Source of the DNA: JBEIJQ01 sp040380145
Lineage (GTDB): Bacteria; Bacteroidota; Bacteroidia; Chitinophagales; Saprospiraceae
DNA: 23,568 nt
NCBI GenBank assembly: GCA_040380145.1
Contig: JBEIJQ010000026.1
Coordinates: 1 to 23,568, forward strand
Direction of reading: 5' to 3'
Numbering within the stretch: position 1 is the first letter of the stretch; each line of letters begins with the position of its first letter. A model generated the notes under the pieces. The model saw nothing but the letters and a program-made list of their open reading frames with translations. It searched no databases and was not told the DNA's origin. This document shows, one piece after another, positions 1-7,378 of this stretch. The position numbers and the translations under genes were made by a program.

Positions 1-252
1 ACCGGATTTTTGGCCCCGCTCACCGATGCCGCCGAGTTCGCAAAGGGCCTCAACTGGGTATTGGAAGACGGGGAACGCCGACAGTATTTGTCGAACGCCT
101 CCCGCCAAAGGGCCGAAAACGAGTTTTCCTACCGTGCGGTCGGCCAGCGATTCGAGGAGTTTTACCGCGGGCTGTTGGACAAGTCCCCGGTAGCCAAAAA
201 GGATTCCACGGTGATGGACAGGCCTTCGTCCAATTTGAACAACGGCTTGTAG
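1..252 (+). CDS. Glycosyltransferase (GT4/GT1-like), C-terminal fragment
   Basis: The frame is open from the window edge and ends in TAG at 250-252, so only the last 83 residues are visible. They read TGFLAPLTDAAEFAKGL, then a helix ending AENEFSYRAVGQRFEEFYRGLL. This is the usual end of the GT-B C-terminal domain of family 4 glycosyltransferases: the G-F-L segment after the sugar-nucleotide site, then a closing helix packed against the N-domain. The family transfers sugars from nucleotide donors during polysaccharide or LPS synthesis, which fits the epimerase and amidotransferase next door. The last 25 or so residues (after RGLL) look unrelated to the family and lie antisense to the end of the convergent epimerase gene. 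Donor and acceptor cannot be inferred. Confidence 0.8.
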   Translation, partial: TGFLAPLTDAAEFAKGLNWVLEDGERRQYLSNASRQRAENEFSYRAVGQRFEEFYRGLLDKSPVAKKDSTVMDRPSSNLNNGL

Positions 253-1169
253 CCCAATAGTCTTTCGGCCTTGGTCGTGTCGGCCAGGGAGTCCCGCACA
301 TCGCCGGCACGGGCTTCCCGGTGGACCACCGGACTGGATGAACGGGAGAGCGTCCGGATCTTTTCGTAGAGCCCCAGGACGGAAATGTTTTCTCCGCAGC
401 CCACATTGTACACTTGGCCGATCGCATCGGGGTTGTCGGTGAGCATCGCCTTCACGTTGAGCTGCACCACGTTTTCAACGAAAGTGAAATCACGGGTCTG
501 GCCGCCGTCGCCGGTGATGTAAACGGTTTCGTTTTTCATGCAGGCCTCCACGAAAAGCGGGATCACGGCCGCGTAAATGCCTTTGGGGCTTTGGCGCGGG
601 CCGAACACATTGAAGTAGCGGAATCCGATGAATTCCATCCCGTACAGGGTGCCGAAGTTGGCGGCGAACAGTTCGTTGGTGTATTTGCTGATCGCGTAGG
701 GCGAAAGCGGTTTGCCGATGCGTTCTTCGACCTTGGGCAACCGGGGCTCGTCGCCGTAAACCGACGAGGAAGAGGCGTACACAAACCGTTTGATGCCCTG
801 TTCGTGGGCCGCCAGCACGAGGTTCACGAACGCGTCCACATTGTGGCGGATCGTCTGGTCGGGATGCTTGATCGAGCGCGGAACGGAGCCTAGAGCGGCC
901 TGATGGCAGATCACGTCGATGCCTTTGACCGCTTCGCGGCAGGCGGACAGATCGCTGAGATCCAGTTCGAGGAAGGTGTATCTCGGATGGCCGGCGAACA
1001 ATTCAATGTTCTCGCGGAAACCGGTCAGGAGGTTGTCGGCCACCACGACGCGTTTGGCCCCGTGTTTCAACAGGTATTCGCACAAATGCGAACCGATGAA
1101 GCCCGCGCCGCCGGTGACCAAAATGGAAAGTCCGTCCAACGGCTTGTCGTGATAGGCGATTTCGTACAT
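162..1169 (-). CDS. NAD-dependent UDP-sugar epimerase/dehydratase (extended SDR)
   Basis: This 335-residue extended short-chain dehydrogenase carries the NAD-binding motif TGGAGFIG (residues 19-26), an ASSSSVYG strand (132-139) and the catalytic pair Tyr158/Lys162 in YAISK. The stretch FRYFNVFGPRQSPKG and the later GDGGQTRDFTFVENV resemble the WbpP/TviC type of UDP-N-acetylglucosamine 4-epimerases more than GalE, but substrate is inference. I chose the ATG at 1167-1169, about 18 residues before the Rossmann strand; the frame stays open further upstream across asnB, where it is only a shadow. It follows asnB by 41 nt on the same strand, so the two are probably co-transcribed and supply precursors for a surface glycan. 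Its 3' end overlaps the convergent glycosyltransferase gene by 91 bp. Confidence 0.92.
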   Translation of the reverse strand: MYEIAYHDKPLDGLSILVTGGAGFIGSHLCEYLLKHGAKRVVVADNLLTGFRENIELFAGHPRYTFLELDLSDLSACREAVKGIDVICHQAALGSVPRSIKHPDQTIRHNVDAFVNLVLAAHEQGIKRFVYASSSSVYGDEPRLPKVEERIGKPLSPYAISKYTNELFAANFGTLYGMEFIGFRYFNVFGPRQSPKGIYAAVIPLFVEACMKNETVYITGDGGQTRDFTFVENVVQLNVKAMLTDNPDAIGQVYNVGCGENISVLGLYEKIRTLSRSSSPVVHREARAGDVRDSLADTTKAERLLGYKPLFKLDEGLSITVESFLATGDLSNSPR

Positions 1170-1210
1170 ATTTCGAGAAAAAGGTTTGAAAGGGGGGGCA
1201 AAAAATCGGC

Positions 1211-3133
1211 TCAAAGATAGGTTTTCTTCCATGCGTTCAGGGCATAGAGGAACCACATGAAGTGCGGGTTCACGAACTTTTTGTCCCCCAAAAAATCCGA
1301 AACGGAGCGCTGCACGTATTTTCCGTCCAATTCGAACGCGTCCAAAAAGGACCGGTCGTGGGGCAATGCCTCGAGGTCGGGGCGGAGCATGCCCCGCAGC
1401 CAGTCGCCCATCGGGATCGCGAAGCCCTGCTTGGGCCTTTCGATCAGCGATGACGGCACATGCCGGTACAGGATCTGCCGCAGGATGTATTTCGACTTGC
1501 CGTCCCGTATCTTGAAACGGTCGGGCAGCGACAGCGCGTACTCGATCACCCGGTGGTCGAGAAACGGCTCCCGTCCCTCCAGGGCCACCTGCATGGTCGC
1601 CCGATCGACTTTCGTCATGATATCGCCTTCGAGATAGGTCTCGATGTCGGCCGCCCCGAGGTAGGCGAGAAAGTGGTCCTCGGCGGGGGATAGTTCCGAA
1701 CGGTACCGAGGGGTGAAATGCGGCATCAGCTTGCGCGCCTCTTCCTCGGGCAGATATACCGACGAACGGTTGAAAAAATCCAGCGCGTCCACTGCCGCGA
1801 GCGCTTGGCGGAACTTGTCGAACTTGTTGGAAACCCCGCGGTAGCCCTTGACTACGGGCAGGCGGGAGGCGTTGCGCTCCAGCCACAAGGGGTCCACTCC
1901 CTTGGCCACGGCCCCCAGCGTGTTGCGCAAAAAACCGGGCATCCGTTGGATCTTGGGATAAAACAACTGCGCGATCTCGTATTTGGTGTAGCCGCCGAAC
2001 AGTTCGTCGCCGCCGTCGGCGGAAAGGCTCACCGTCACATGCTCCCGGGCCATCCGCGAAACCAAGTAGGTCGGGATGCCCGAACTGTCGCCGAAAGGCT
2101 CGTCGTACCACTCCGACAGTTGCGGGACGAGGCGGCGGAAATCATCCTCCGTGCAGTACAGTTCGTGGTGCTCCGTACCCAAATGCGCGGCCACGGCTCG
2201 GGCATGCTCGGCCTCGTCGAACCGCGGGTCGCGGAAACCGATCGTAAAGGTCTTGAGCGGGCGAGGAGAATTTTTCTGCAAAAGAGCGGTCACCAGCGAA
2301 GAATCGATGCCGCCGCTGAGGAACATCCCCACGGGCACATCGGCCACCATCCGCAGTTGAAAACTCTCCGTGAGCAGTTCTTCCAGTTCGTCGGCCACTG
2401 CCTCGTCCGACATCTGGTCGAAGCGACGGCCATCGGCCACGGCTTTTTCGTAATCGGGCCGCCAATAGCGCCGCTCTTCTGGCCGCCCCTTGGCATCCAA
2501 GGTGAGGTATGCCCCGGGGAGCAATTTGCGCACGTATCGATAAATCGAACGCGGCGCCGGGATGTAGCCCTGCTGCAAAAACAGCGAAACCGCCTCGCGA
2601 TCGATCGATTTGTCGAAATCGGGATGCTCCAAAAGCGCCTTCAGTTCGGATGCGAACAGCAGCAGTCCGTCTTTCCAGTACCAATACAGGGGCTTCACCC
2701 CGATCCGGTCGCGGCACAGGGTCAGGCGCTGCTCTTTTTTGTCCCAAACGATGAAAGCGAACATCCCGCGGAATTTCTGCACGCAATCTTCGCCCCAGGC
2801 CATGAACCCTTTGAGCACCACCTCGGTGTCGGTCCCGGTCCGGAAACTGTGCCCGAGCGCTTCGAGTTCGCGGCGGATCTCGGCAAAATTGTACACCTCT
2901 CCGTTGAGGACGATGCAGTGGTCGCCGGCGTGCAACGGTTGGGTGCCGGCCTCCGACAGATCGAGGATGCTCAGGCGTCGGTGCCCCAGCGCCAAGGGCG
3001 TCCGTTCATCGAAGTAGGCGCCGGCGGCATCTGGTCCGCCGTGGCGAAGGCGGTCGCGCATCGCTTCCAGCACGGCTCGGCGATCGTAATTGGTCTGGGC
3101 GCGCAAGTCCCAATAACCGGCAAGTCGGCACAC
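1211..3133 (-). CDS. asnB: Asparagine synthase (glutamine-hydrolysing) family protein
   Basis: The 640-residue protein has two domains. The N-terminal Ntn glutaminase domain starts M-C-R-L, and Cys2 would be the nucleophile after methionine removal; RHGGPD (30-35) and LNGEVYNF (76-83) belong to the glutamine pocket. The synthetase domain has the PP-loop SGGIDSS (273-279), followed by LSADGGDELFGGY. The start codon is GTG (3131-3133); the required Cys at position 2 fixes it, since no ATG gives that N-terminus. The family makes asparagine from aspartate, glutamine and ATP, but copies beside glycosyltransferases often amidate sugars or other polysaccharide precursors. Given its neighbours, a glycan role is plausible but unproven. 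The spacer to ftsY is 52 nt and shows no clean promoter, only a spaced variant (TATTTTTTTG). Confidence 0.92.
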   Translation of the reverse strand: MCRLAGYWDLRAQTNYDRRAVLEAMRDRLRHGGPDAAGAYFDERTPLALGHRRLSILDLSEAGTQPLHAGDHCIVLNGEVYNFAEIRRELEALGHSFRTGTDTEVVLKGFMAWGEDCVQKFRGMFAFIVWDKKEQRLTLCRDRIGVKPLYWYWKDGLLLFASELKALLEHPDFDKSIDREAVSLFLQQGYIPAPRSIYRYVRKLLPGAYLTLDAKGRPEERRYWRPDYEKAVADGRRFDQMSDEAVADELEELLTESFQLRMVADVPVGMFLSGGIDSSLVTALLQKNSPRPLKTFTIGFRDPRFDEAEHARAVAAHLGTEHHELYCTEDDFRRLVPQLSEWYDEPFGDSSGIPTYLVSRMAREHVTVSLSADGGDELFGGYTKYEIAQLFYPKIQRMPGFLRNTLGAVAKGVDPLWLERNASRLPVVKGYRGVSNKFDKFRQALAAVDALDFFNRSSVYLPEEEARKLMPHFTPRYRSELSPAEDHFLAYLGAADIETYLEGDIMTKVDRATMQVALEGREPFLDHRVIEYALSLPDRFKIRDGKSKYILRQILYRHVPSSLIERPKQGFAIPMGDWLRGMLRPDLEALPHDRSFLDAFELDGKYVQRSVSDFLGDKKFVNPHFMWFLYALNAWKKTYL

Positions 3134-3185
3134 GGGTAAAAGTTTTTGGCAAAAAAATATCGAAAAAAATCGTGGCCGGGTGAGA

Positions 3186-4157
3186 TCAGCGGCCTCCGAA
3201 GAAAGAGTCGACGAAAGAACGCTTGTCGAAAACCTGCAACTGGTGGATGCCCTCGCCCACCCCGATGTATTTGATGGGCACTTTGAACTGGTCGGAGATC
3301 CCGATCACCACCCCGCCCTTGGCCGTGCCGTCGAGCTTGGTGAGGGCGAGACAGGTCACCTCGGTGGCCTTGGTGAATTCCTTGGCCTGCTCGAAAGCGT
3401 TTTGGCCGGTGGAGGCGTCGAGCACCAACATCACCTCGTGCGGCGCGCCCGGAATGTTCTTTTCGATCGAGCGTTTGATCTTGGTGAGCTCCGCCATCAG
3501 GTTGGTCTTGGTGTGCAGGCGACCGGCCGTGTCGATGATCACCAGGTCGTGGCCCTGCTCGGCGGCGATCTTGCAGGTTTCGAACGCTACCGCGGACGGA
3601 TCGGCGTTCATGCCCTTGGAAAAGAAATCCACGCCCGAGCGGTCGGCCCAGATCTTCAGCTGGTCCACCGCGGCGGCCCGGAAAGTGTCGGCTGCCCCCA
3701 GCAGGACTTTTTTGCCCTGGGCCTTGAACTGCTGGGCAAGTTTGCCGATCGTGGTGGTCTTGCCCACTCCGTTGACGCCCACCACCATGATCACATAGGG
3801 GTGCGGTGCATCGGGGATGTGGTATCCGGTGGTCTCGGCGGTGTTGTTTTCCGACAGCAACTGCACGATCTCGTCGCGCAGGATGAAATTCAGTTCGTCG
3901 GCCCCGACATACTTGTCGCGGGCCACCCGTTCTTCGATCCGCTTGATGATCTTGACCGTGGTAGCGATCCCCACATCGGAGGTGACCAGCACCTCTTCGA
4001 GGTTGTCGAGCACTTCCTCGTCCACGGTCGCTTTGCCGACGAGCGCCCGGGAGAGCTTGTTGAAAAAACCCGTGCGCGATTTTTCCAGGCCCTTGTCGAG
4101 GTCCTCGCGCGTTTCTTCCTTGGATTTACCGCCCAGCCAATTTTTGAAAAAACCCAT
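3186..4157 (-). CDS. ftsY: Signal recognition particle receptor FtsY
   Basis: FtsY is the SRP receptor GTPase that docks ribosome-nascent chain complexes at the inner membrane. The 323-residue product has the NG domain only: helical N domain (about 20-110), P-loop GVNGVGKTT (127-135), DTFRAAA (157-163), DTAGR (209-213) and TKLDG (273-277). It ends with the conserved IGVGEGIHQLQVFD stretch. The long acidic A domain of E. coli FtsY is absent; instead an amphipathic start, MGFFKNWLGG, may touch the membrane. I prefer the ATG at 4155-4157; an in-frame TTG four codons upstream (4169) is possible. A strong terminator lies between it and the ribosomal genes upstream, so it probably has its own promoter, although no exact TAnnTTTG was found in the 56-nt gap. 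Confidence 0.96.
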   Translation of the reverse strand: MGFFKNWLGGKSKEETREDLDKGLEKSRTGFFNKLSRALVGKATVDEEVLDNLEEVLVTSDVGIATTVKIIKRIEERVARDKYVGADELNFILRDEIVQLLSENNTAETTGYHIPDAPHPYVIMVVGVNGVGKTTTIGKLAQQFKAQGKKVLLGAADTFRAAAVDQLKIWADRSGVDFFSKGMNADPSAVAFETCKIAAEQGHDLVIIDTAGRLHTKTNLMAELTKIKRSIEKNIPGAPHEVMLVLDASTGQNAFEQAKEFTKATEVTCLALTKLDGTAKGGVVIGISDQFKVPIKYIGVGEGIHQLQVFDKRSFVDSFFGGR

Positions 4158-4213
4158 GGTGCCGAACAACTGACGGTTTGAGAAAGGGAATAGAAAGTTC
4201 GCCCGTAAAAGCG

Positions 4214-4248
4214 AAAAAAAGGCTTCGCTCTATGGAATAGAGGAAGCC
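4214..4248 (-). terminator. Intrinsic terminator after the rpmB-rpmG-DUF4295 cluster
   Basis: On the minus strand GGCTTC-CTCTAT pairs with ATAGAG-GAAGCC around a short loop, with one bulged base, followed by seven T residues. It lies between the DUF4295 stop (4276) and ftsY, so it ends the ribosomal protein transcript and separates ftsY from it. Confidence 0.85.
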
Positions 4249-4275
4249 TTTTGCGAAAAGTTGCAACGTCGGCGA

Positions 4276-4452
4276 TTACTTCGCCGCAAGGAACTCATCC
4301 ACTTTGTCTTTGTGGATCATGACTTCCTTGTAAGAGTACTTGCCGGTGGCCGGATCCTTGATGCTGCGCACCACTTTGACGAAATCCTTGCCGGAACCTG
4401 CATTGGCGGCACGGGCCGCGACTTTGGCGTTTTTGGAGACTTTTTTGGCCAT
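4276..4452 (-). CDS. DUF4295 family small basic protein (likely ribosomal protein bL38)
   Basis: A 58-residue lysine-rich protein, MAKKVSKNAKVAARAANAGS at its start and ending KVDEFLAAK. Sequence and position (between rpmG and ftsY) match the DUF4295 family restricted to Bacteroidota. From memory, the cryo-EM structure of the Flavobacterium johnsoniae ribosome revealed an extra large-subunit protein named bL38, which I believe is this family; I could not check that. The ATG at 4450-4452 lies 12 nt after the rpmG stop, and a terminator follows, so it is the last gene of the ribosomal operon. The composition (about a quarter Lys/Arg, no signal peptide) fits an rRNA-binding protein. Confidence 0.88.
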   Translation of the reverse strand: MAKKVSKNAKVAARAANAGSGKDFVKVVRSIKDPATGKYSYKEVMIHKDKVDEFLAAK

Positions 4453-4464
4453 GGCTCAAATTTT

Positions 4465-4653
4465 TTACTTGATTTCTTTATGTACGGTGTAACGCTTGAG
4501 GATGGGATTGAACTTGCGGATCTCCATGCGCTCGGGCGTGTTCTTGCGGTTTTTTTGGGTCACGTACCGCGACGTGCCGGGCATTCCGGAAGTTTTGTGC
4601 TCCGTGCATTCGAGGATGACCTGGATGCGGTTGCCTTTGCTTTTCTTGGCCAT
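4465..4653 (-). CDS. rpmG: 50S ribosomal protein bL33
   Basis: A 62-residue bL33. Recognisable segments are NRIQVILECTEHK, SRYVTQKNRKNTPERMEIRK and the C-terminal FNPILKRYTVHKEIK, which is the usual Bacteroidota form. Only one cysteine is present, so this is the zinc-free type rather than the four-cysteine type. It lies 29 nt after rpmB and 12 nt before the DUF4295 gene, so all three should be one transcript. The ATG at 4651-4653 gives the family's standard MAKKxKGNR start. Confidence 0.97.
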   Translation of the reverse strand: MAKKSKGNRIQVILECTEHKTSGMPGTSRYVTQKNRKNTPERMEIRKFNPILKRYTVHKEIK

Positions 4654-4682
4654 TGCCGTAAGATGTTTGCTGGTTTATGAAA

Positions 4683-4946
4683 TCAACAGCCGGTGGCGCC
4701 GAGGTTGATGCCCCGACCAAAGCCCTTGGCCTGCTGTTCCTTGATGAATTGATAAACGCCTTTCTTGTCGATCGTGCGCAGGCACTGGGTCGTGAGGCGC
4801 ACGGTGATCCATTCGCCCGTTTCGGGGACGAACAGGCGCTTGCGCTGCAGATTGGGCTCGAAACGGCGCTTGGTCTTGCGGTTCGAGTGGGAAACGCTGT
4901 TGCCCACGATGGGACGCTTTCCGGTAAGTTGACAGACCTTGGACAT
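4683..4946 (-). CDS. rpmB: 50S ribosomal protein bL28
   Basis: An 87-residue bL28 beginning MSKVCQLTGKRPIVGNSVSH and continuing with NRKTKRRFEPNLQ and VRLTTQCLRTIDKKG, all family hallmarks. bL28 sits near the E-site side of the large subunit. The length is close to the usual 75-90 residues; the tail KGFGRGINLGATGC ends in an extra cysteine. It is the first gene of the rpmB-rpmG-DUF4295 transcript. The start lies about 27 nt downstream of the tRNA-Arg terminator, leaving room for only a very short leader. Confidence 0.97.
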   Translation of the reverse strand: MSKVCQLTGKRPIVGNSVSHSNRKTKRRFEPNLQRKRLFVPETGEWITVRLTTQCLRTIDKKGVYQFIKEQQAKGFGRGINLGATGC

Positions 4947-4960
4947 GATGAAGTGAAATT

Positions 4961-4968
4961 CAATACTA
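4961..4968 (-). promoter_or_regulatory. Possible -7 element for rpmB (one mismatch)
   Basis: TAGTATTG on the minus strand differs from TAnnTTTG at one position and lies 14 nt before the rpmB ATG. The matching -33 region would fall inside the tRNA terminator hairpin, so readthrough from the tRNA promoter is an alternative. Confidence 0.3.
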
Positions 4969-4972
4969 CTTT

Positions 4973-5006
4973 AAAAAAAGAAGGGCGAAAAAAGTTTTTC
5001 GCCCTT
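4973..5006 (-). terminator. Intrinsic terminator downstream of tRNA-Arg
   Basis: AAGGGCGAAAAA pairs perfectly with TTTTTCGCCCTT around a 2-nt gap (the inner A-T pairs open to form the loop). On the minus strand a run of seven T follows directly. It lies between the tRNA and rpmB. Confidence 0.88.
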
Positions 5007-5020
5007 GTCAAAAATGGTCG

Positions 5021-5094
5021 TGATTCCGAAAGGATTCGAACCTTTAACCTTTAGATCCGTAGTCTAATGCTCTATCCAGTTGAGCTACGGAACC
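5021..5094 (-). tRNA. tRNA-Arg (anticodon ACG)
   Basis: The minus strand folds into a full cloverleaf. The acceptor pair is GGTTCCG/CGGAATC (one G-T pair), the D stem GCTC/GAGC, the anticodon stem TTAGA/TCTAA with loop CTACGGA, and the T stem AAAGG/CCTTT with loop TTCGAAT. The discriminator is A73, and CCA is not encoded. The anticodon ACG (complement of 5058-5060) would be edited to ICG and read CGU, CGC and CGA arginine codons. A promoter element lies 16 nt upstream and a terminator 15 nt downstream, so it can be transcribed alone. Confidence 0.97.
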
Positions 5095-5109
5095 ATTTTT
5101 AAGCGGGCA

Positions 5110-5117
5110 CAAAGATA
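5110..5117 (-). promoter_or_regulatory. -7 promoter element for tRNA-Arg
   Basis: TATCTTTG on the minus strand is an exact TAnnTTTG match, 15 nt before the mature tRNA end. A TTG lies 18 nt upstream on the same strand, a good -33 spacing for the phylum's housekeeping sigma factor. Confidence 0.7.
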
Positions 5118-5127
5118 AGCCTTTTTT

Positions 5128-5135
5128 TATCTTTG
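5128..5135 (+). promoter_or_regulatory. -7 promoter element for the family 2 glycosyltransferase
   Basis: TATCTTTG is an exact TAnnTTTG match 20 nt before the TTG start at 5156, which would give a leader of roughly 10-15 nt. It forms an inverted repeat with the tRNA -7 element (AAAGATAA ... TTATCTTT). No clear -33 TTG is visible. Confidence 0.6.
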
Positions 5136-5155
5136 CAATACCCAAGCGCAAATTT

Positions 5156-5932
5156 TTGAAAAAAAGTTTCCTTCCCCTGACCGTTCTCCTTCCCGTGTTC
5201 AACGAGGCGGAACACCTCCCCGAGGCCCTCGCCAGCGCCACGGAAGCGGCTGAAATCATCGTGGTGGACTCGTTCAGCACGGACGCCACGCCCGACCTGG
5301 CGCGAAAGGCCGGGGCAAAGGTATTCCAACGGGCCTATGTTTCGCCCGCCGACCAAAAAAACTGGGCCATCCCGCTGTGCGCCAACCCTTGGGTACTGCT
5401 GCTGGACGCCGACGAACGGCTCACGCCCGAATTGGTCGCCGAACTGTCGGCACTCTTCGCCGCCGGCGATCCGCCCTGCGATGCGTACCGGATCCCCCGG
5501 CGCAATTATTTCATGGGCAAAAGAGTGCGCTTCAGCGGCTGGCAGAACGACGCGCCCGTCCGCTTCGTGCGCCGCGACCGCTGCCGCTACCTCGATACGA
5601 TGGTGCACGAGACCTTCGATGAACGGGGGCTGCGGATCGGAAGGCTGCGTTCCCCCCTGCTCCACTACACCTGCACGGACCTGGCCTTTTTCACGGAAAA
5701 ACAGCGGCGGTACGCCCATCGATCGGCCCTCGACCATTTCGACAAAACCCCGAGGGTCAATTTTTTCCATCTTTGGATCAAGCCCGCTTTCCGTTTTTTC
5801 AAGCACTTTGTCCTCGGGGGAGGTTTCCTCGACGGGCGCACCGGCTGCCGCATAGCCCGCCTGATGGCGCTCGGCGTCCGCTGGCGTTACGAGCATATCC
5901 GGGAATGGCGGAAAAAAAATCCGGTCGTGTAA
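5156..5932 (+). CDS. Glycosyltransferase family 2 (WaaE/KdtX-like)
   Basis: A 258-residue GT-A glycosyltransferase. The first strand is LTVLLPVFNEAEHL (8-21), then EIIVVDSFSTD (33-43), then the metal-binding DADE (84-87) in WVLLLDADERLTP. The later GWQNDAPVRFVRR and MVHETFDE segments are typical of the WaaE/KdtX group that adds glucose to the LPS inner core; that acceptor is only a suggestion. No ATG lies between the promoter and the first conserved strand, so the start is the TTG at 5156-5158. The C-terminus is basic (RWRYEHIREWRKKNPVV) and may lie on the membrane. The stop codon sits inside the loop of its own terminator. It is monocistronic and divergent from tRNA-Arg. Confidence 0.9.
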   Translation: MKKSFLPLTVLLPVFNEAEHLPEALASATEAAEIIVVDSFSTDATPDLARKAGAKVFQRAYVSPADQKNWAIPLCANPWVLLLDADERLTPELVAELSALFAAGDPPCDAYRIPRRNYFMGKRVRFSGWQNDAPVRFVRRDRCRYLDTMVHETFDERGLRIGRLRSPLLHYTCTDLAFFTEKQRRYAHRSALDHFDKTPRVNFFHLWIKPAFRFFKHFVLGGGFLDGRTGCRIARLMALGVRWRYEHIREWRKKNPVV

Positions 5933-5942
5933 CCGGATTTTT
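5915..5942 (+). terminator. Terminator overlapping the glycosyltransferase stop codon
   Basis: AAAAATCCGGT pairs with ACCGGATTTTT around the loop CGTGTA; the TAA stop (5930-5932) lies at the loop/stem junction. The flanking A and T tracts could make it work in both directions. Confidence 0.8.
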
Positions 5943-6020
5943 CCGCTGGACCGCTGCCGGATGCCTTTTTGCCCCCCATTAAGCCATATATTGCGGGACC
6001 AAAAAAATCCGTCCCCTGCG

Positions 6021-7373
6021 ATGTCTTTTCAACGAACCCAACAACTCTTCGCCCGATTCGGCTTCGGGATGACGCCCGCAGAGTACCACCGCTGGCGGAA
6101 AGGCCGTTTCGAGGACGCCCTCGACGACCTGTTCAAAGGTGCCCGCCGTTGCACCGACATGGCCCTCCCGGATCCGGGGCCCGCCACGATGATGGACGGC
6201 GAGATGGAGCAAAAGCCCCTTTACATGGCCGGCCCCCAGTGGATGCGCCGAATGGCCGATCCCACCGCCAGCCCCCTGCTCGAGAAAATGACCCTTTTCT
6301 GGCACGGGCATTTTGCCTGCGAACCGCGGGCACCTTTCTTGGCCGTGGCCTATTGCAACACCCTGCGGAAAAACGCCCTCGGCTCGTTCCGCGAACTGCT
6401 GCTGGCCGTCGCCAAGGACGCCTCCATGATCCGCTACCTCAACAACCAACAGAACCGCAAGAACAGCCCCAACGAAAATTTCGCCCGCGAACTGCTCGAA
6501 CTCTTCACTCTGGGGCACGGCCATTACTCCGAAACGGACATCAAAGAGGTCGCCCGCGCGTTCACCGGTTGGTCCAGCACCAAAGGCGGGGAATTCGTTT
6601 TTCGGGAAAAACTCCACGACGACGGGGAAAAAACTTTCTTGGGCCGCACCGGCAAATGGAAGGGAGAGGACATCGTTGACATCTTGCTGGAAAAAAAGCG
6701 GACGGCGGAATTTCTGACCACCAAGCTCTGGCGTTTTTTTGTGGGCGAAACCCCCGACCCCGTTGCCGTGGCCGAACTCTCCGGAAAATTCTATGCATCG
6801 GGTTACGACATCGGTCGCCTCGTGCGCGACCTCGCCGAACACCCGGCCCTGCAACGCCCTGAGAATGTCGGCGACCACATCAAATCCCCCGTCGAGCTCA
6901 TCGTCGGGCTGATGCGCAACGCCGGATTCGGCTTTCCCGACGACCAGTCGCTCCTCTTCCTGCAGCGCGCGTTCGGCCAGGTACTGTTTGCCCCGCCCAA
7001 TGTGGCGGGTTGGCCCGGCGGAAAAAACTGGATAGACAACTCCTCGCTCCTCCAGCGGCTCAACCTCGGGGCCGCCCTGTGCCTCGCCAGCGGACTGGAC
7101 ATCCGGATCAAAGAGGAATTCGAAAGCCCCGGCGCCAGTCCCCAGCTCAAACGGGTCGAGGCCAGCGTGGACCTGTCTGTGCTCCGCGGCCTGTTGTCGC
7201 CGTATCCAACGGAAACGCCCGAGGAGGTCATGGCCGATTTTTTCCTGCCTGATGCCAAAGCTGTTCGCTGGGATGCCCTGCGCCCGGTCATCGACCGCGA
7301 AACCGACCCCGAGCGCCGGCTGATCTTGACGGTGATCGGCTTCATGTCCCTTCCGGAATTCCAACTCACCTGA
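6021..7373 (+). CDS. DUF1800 family protein
   Basis: A 450-residue member of DUF1800, recognised from the start QQLFARFGFGMTPAEYHRW, the central FWHGHFA, the hallmark NENFARELLELFTLG (151-165), VARAFTGW, and the later FAPPNVAGWPGGKNWI. No biochemical function is known to me. I chose the ATG at 6021 because the first family-like residues follow at once; an ATG at 5961 in the same frame would add 20 unrelated residues. No signal peptide is visible, whereas its partner has one. It is followed after only 5 nt by a DUF1501 gene, an arrangement repeated widely in Bacteroidota and Planctomycetes, so the two products very likely act together. No exact -7 promoter was found upstream, only TATATTGC at 5987. 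Confidence 0.88.
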   Translation: MSFQRTQQLFARFGFGMTPAEYHRWRKGRFEDALDDLFKGARRCTDMALPDPGPATMMDGEMEQKPLYMAGPQWMRRMADPTASPLLEKMTLFWHGHFACEPRAPFLAVAYCNTLRKNALGSFRELLLAVAKDASMIRYLNNQQNRKNSPNENFARELLELFTLGHGHYSETDIKEVARAFTGWSSTKGGEFVFREKLHDDGEKTFLGRTGKWKGEDIVDILLEKKRTAEFLTTKLWRFFVGETPDPVAVAELSGKFYASGYDIGRLVRDLAEHPALQRPENVGDHIKSPVELIVGLMRNAGFGFPDDQSLLFLQRAFGQVLFAPPNVAGWPGGKNWIDNSSLLQRLNLGAALCLASGLDIRIKEEFESPGASPQLKRVEASVDLSVLRGLLSPYPTETPEEVMADFFLPDAKAVRWDALRPVIDRETDPERRLILTVIGFMSLPEFQLT

Positions 7374-7378
7374 TCGCC

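Noticed and set aside
162..2111. A 649-codon minus-strand frame that extends the epimerase upstream
   Set aside because: Its first half is antisense-frame shadow inside asnB; the epimerase starts at 1169, just before its NAD-binding strand.
1718..3139. Long plus-strand open frame (473 codons) opposite asnB
   Set aside because: It is the shadow of a GC-rich gene; composition is His/Arg/Gly-rich with no recognisable motif, while asnB on the other strand is unmistakable.
5987..5994. TATATTGC as the DUF1800 promoter
   Set aside because: Two mismatches to TAnnTTTG and poor spacing to the nearest TTTG.
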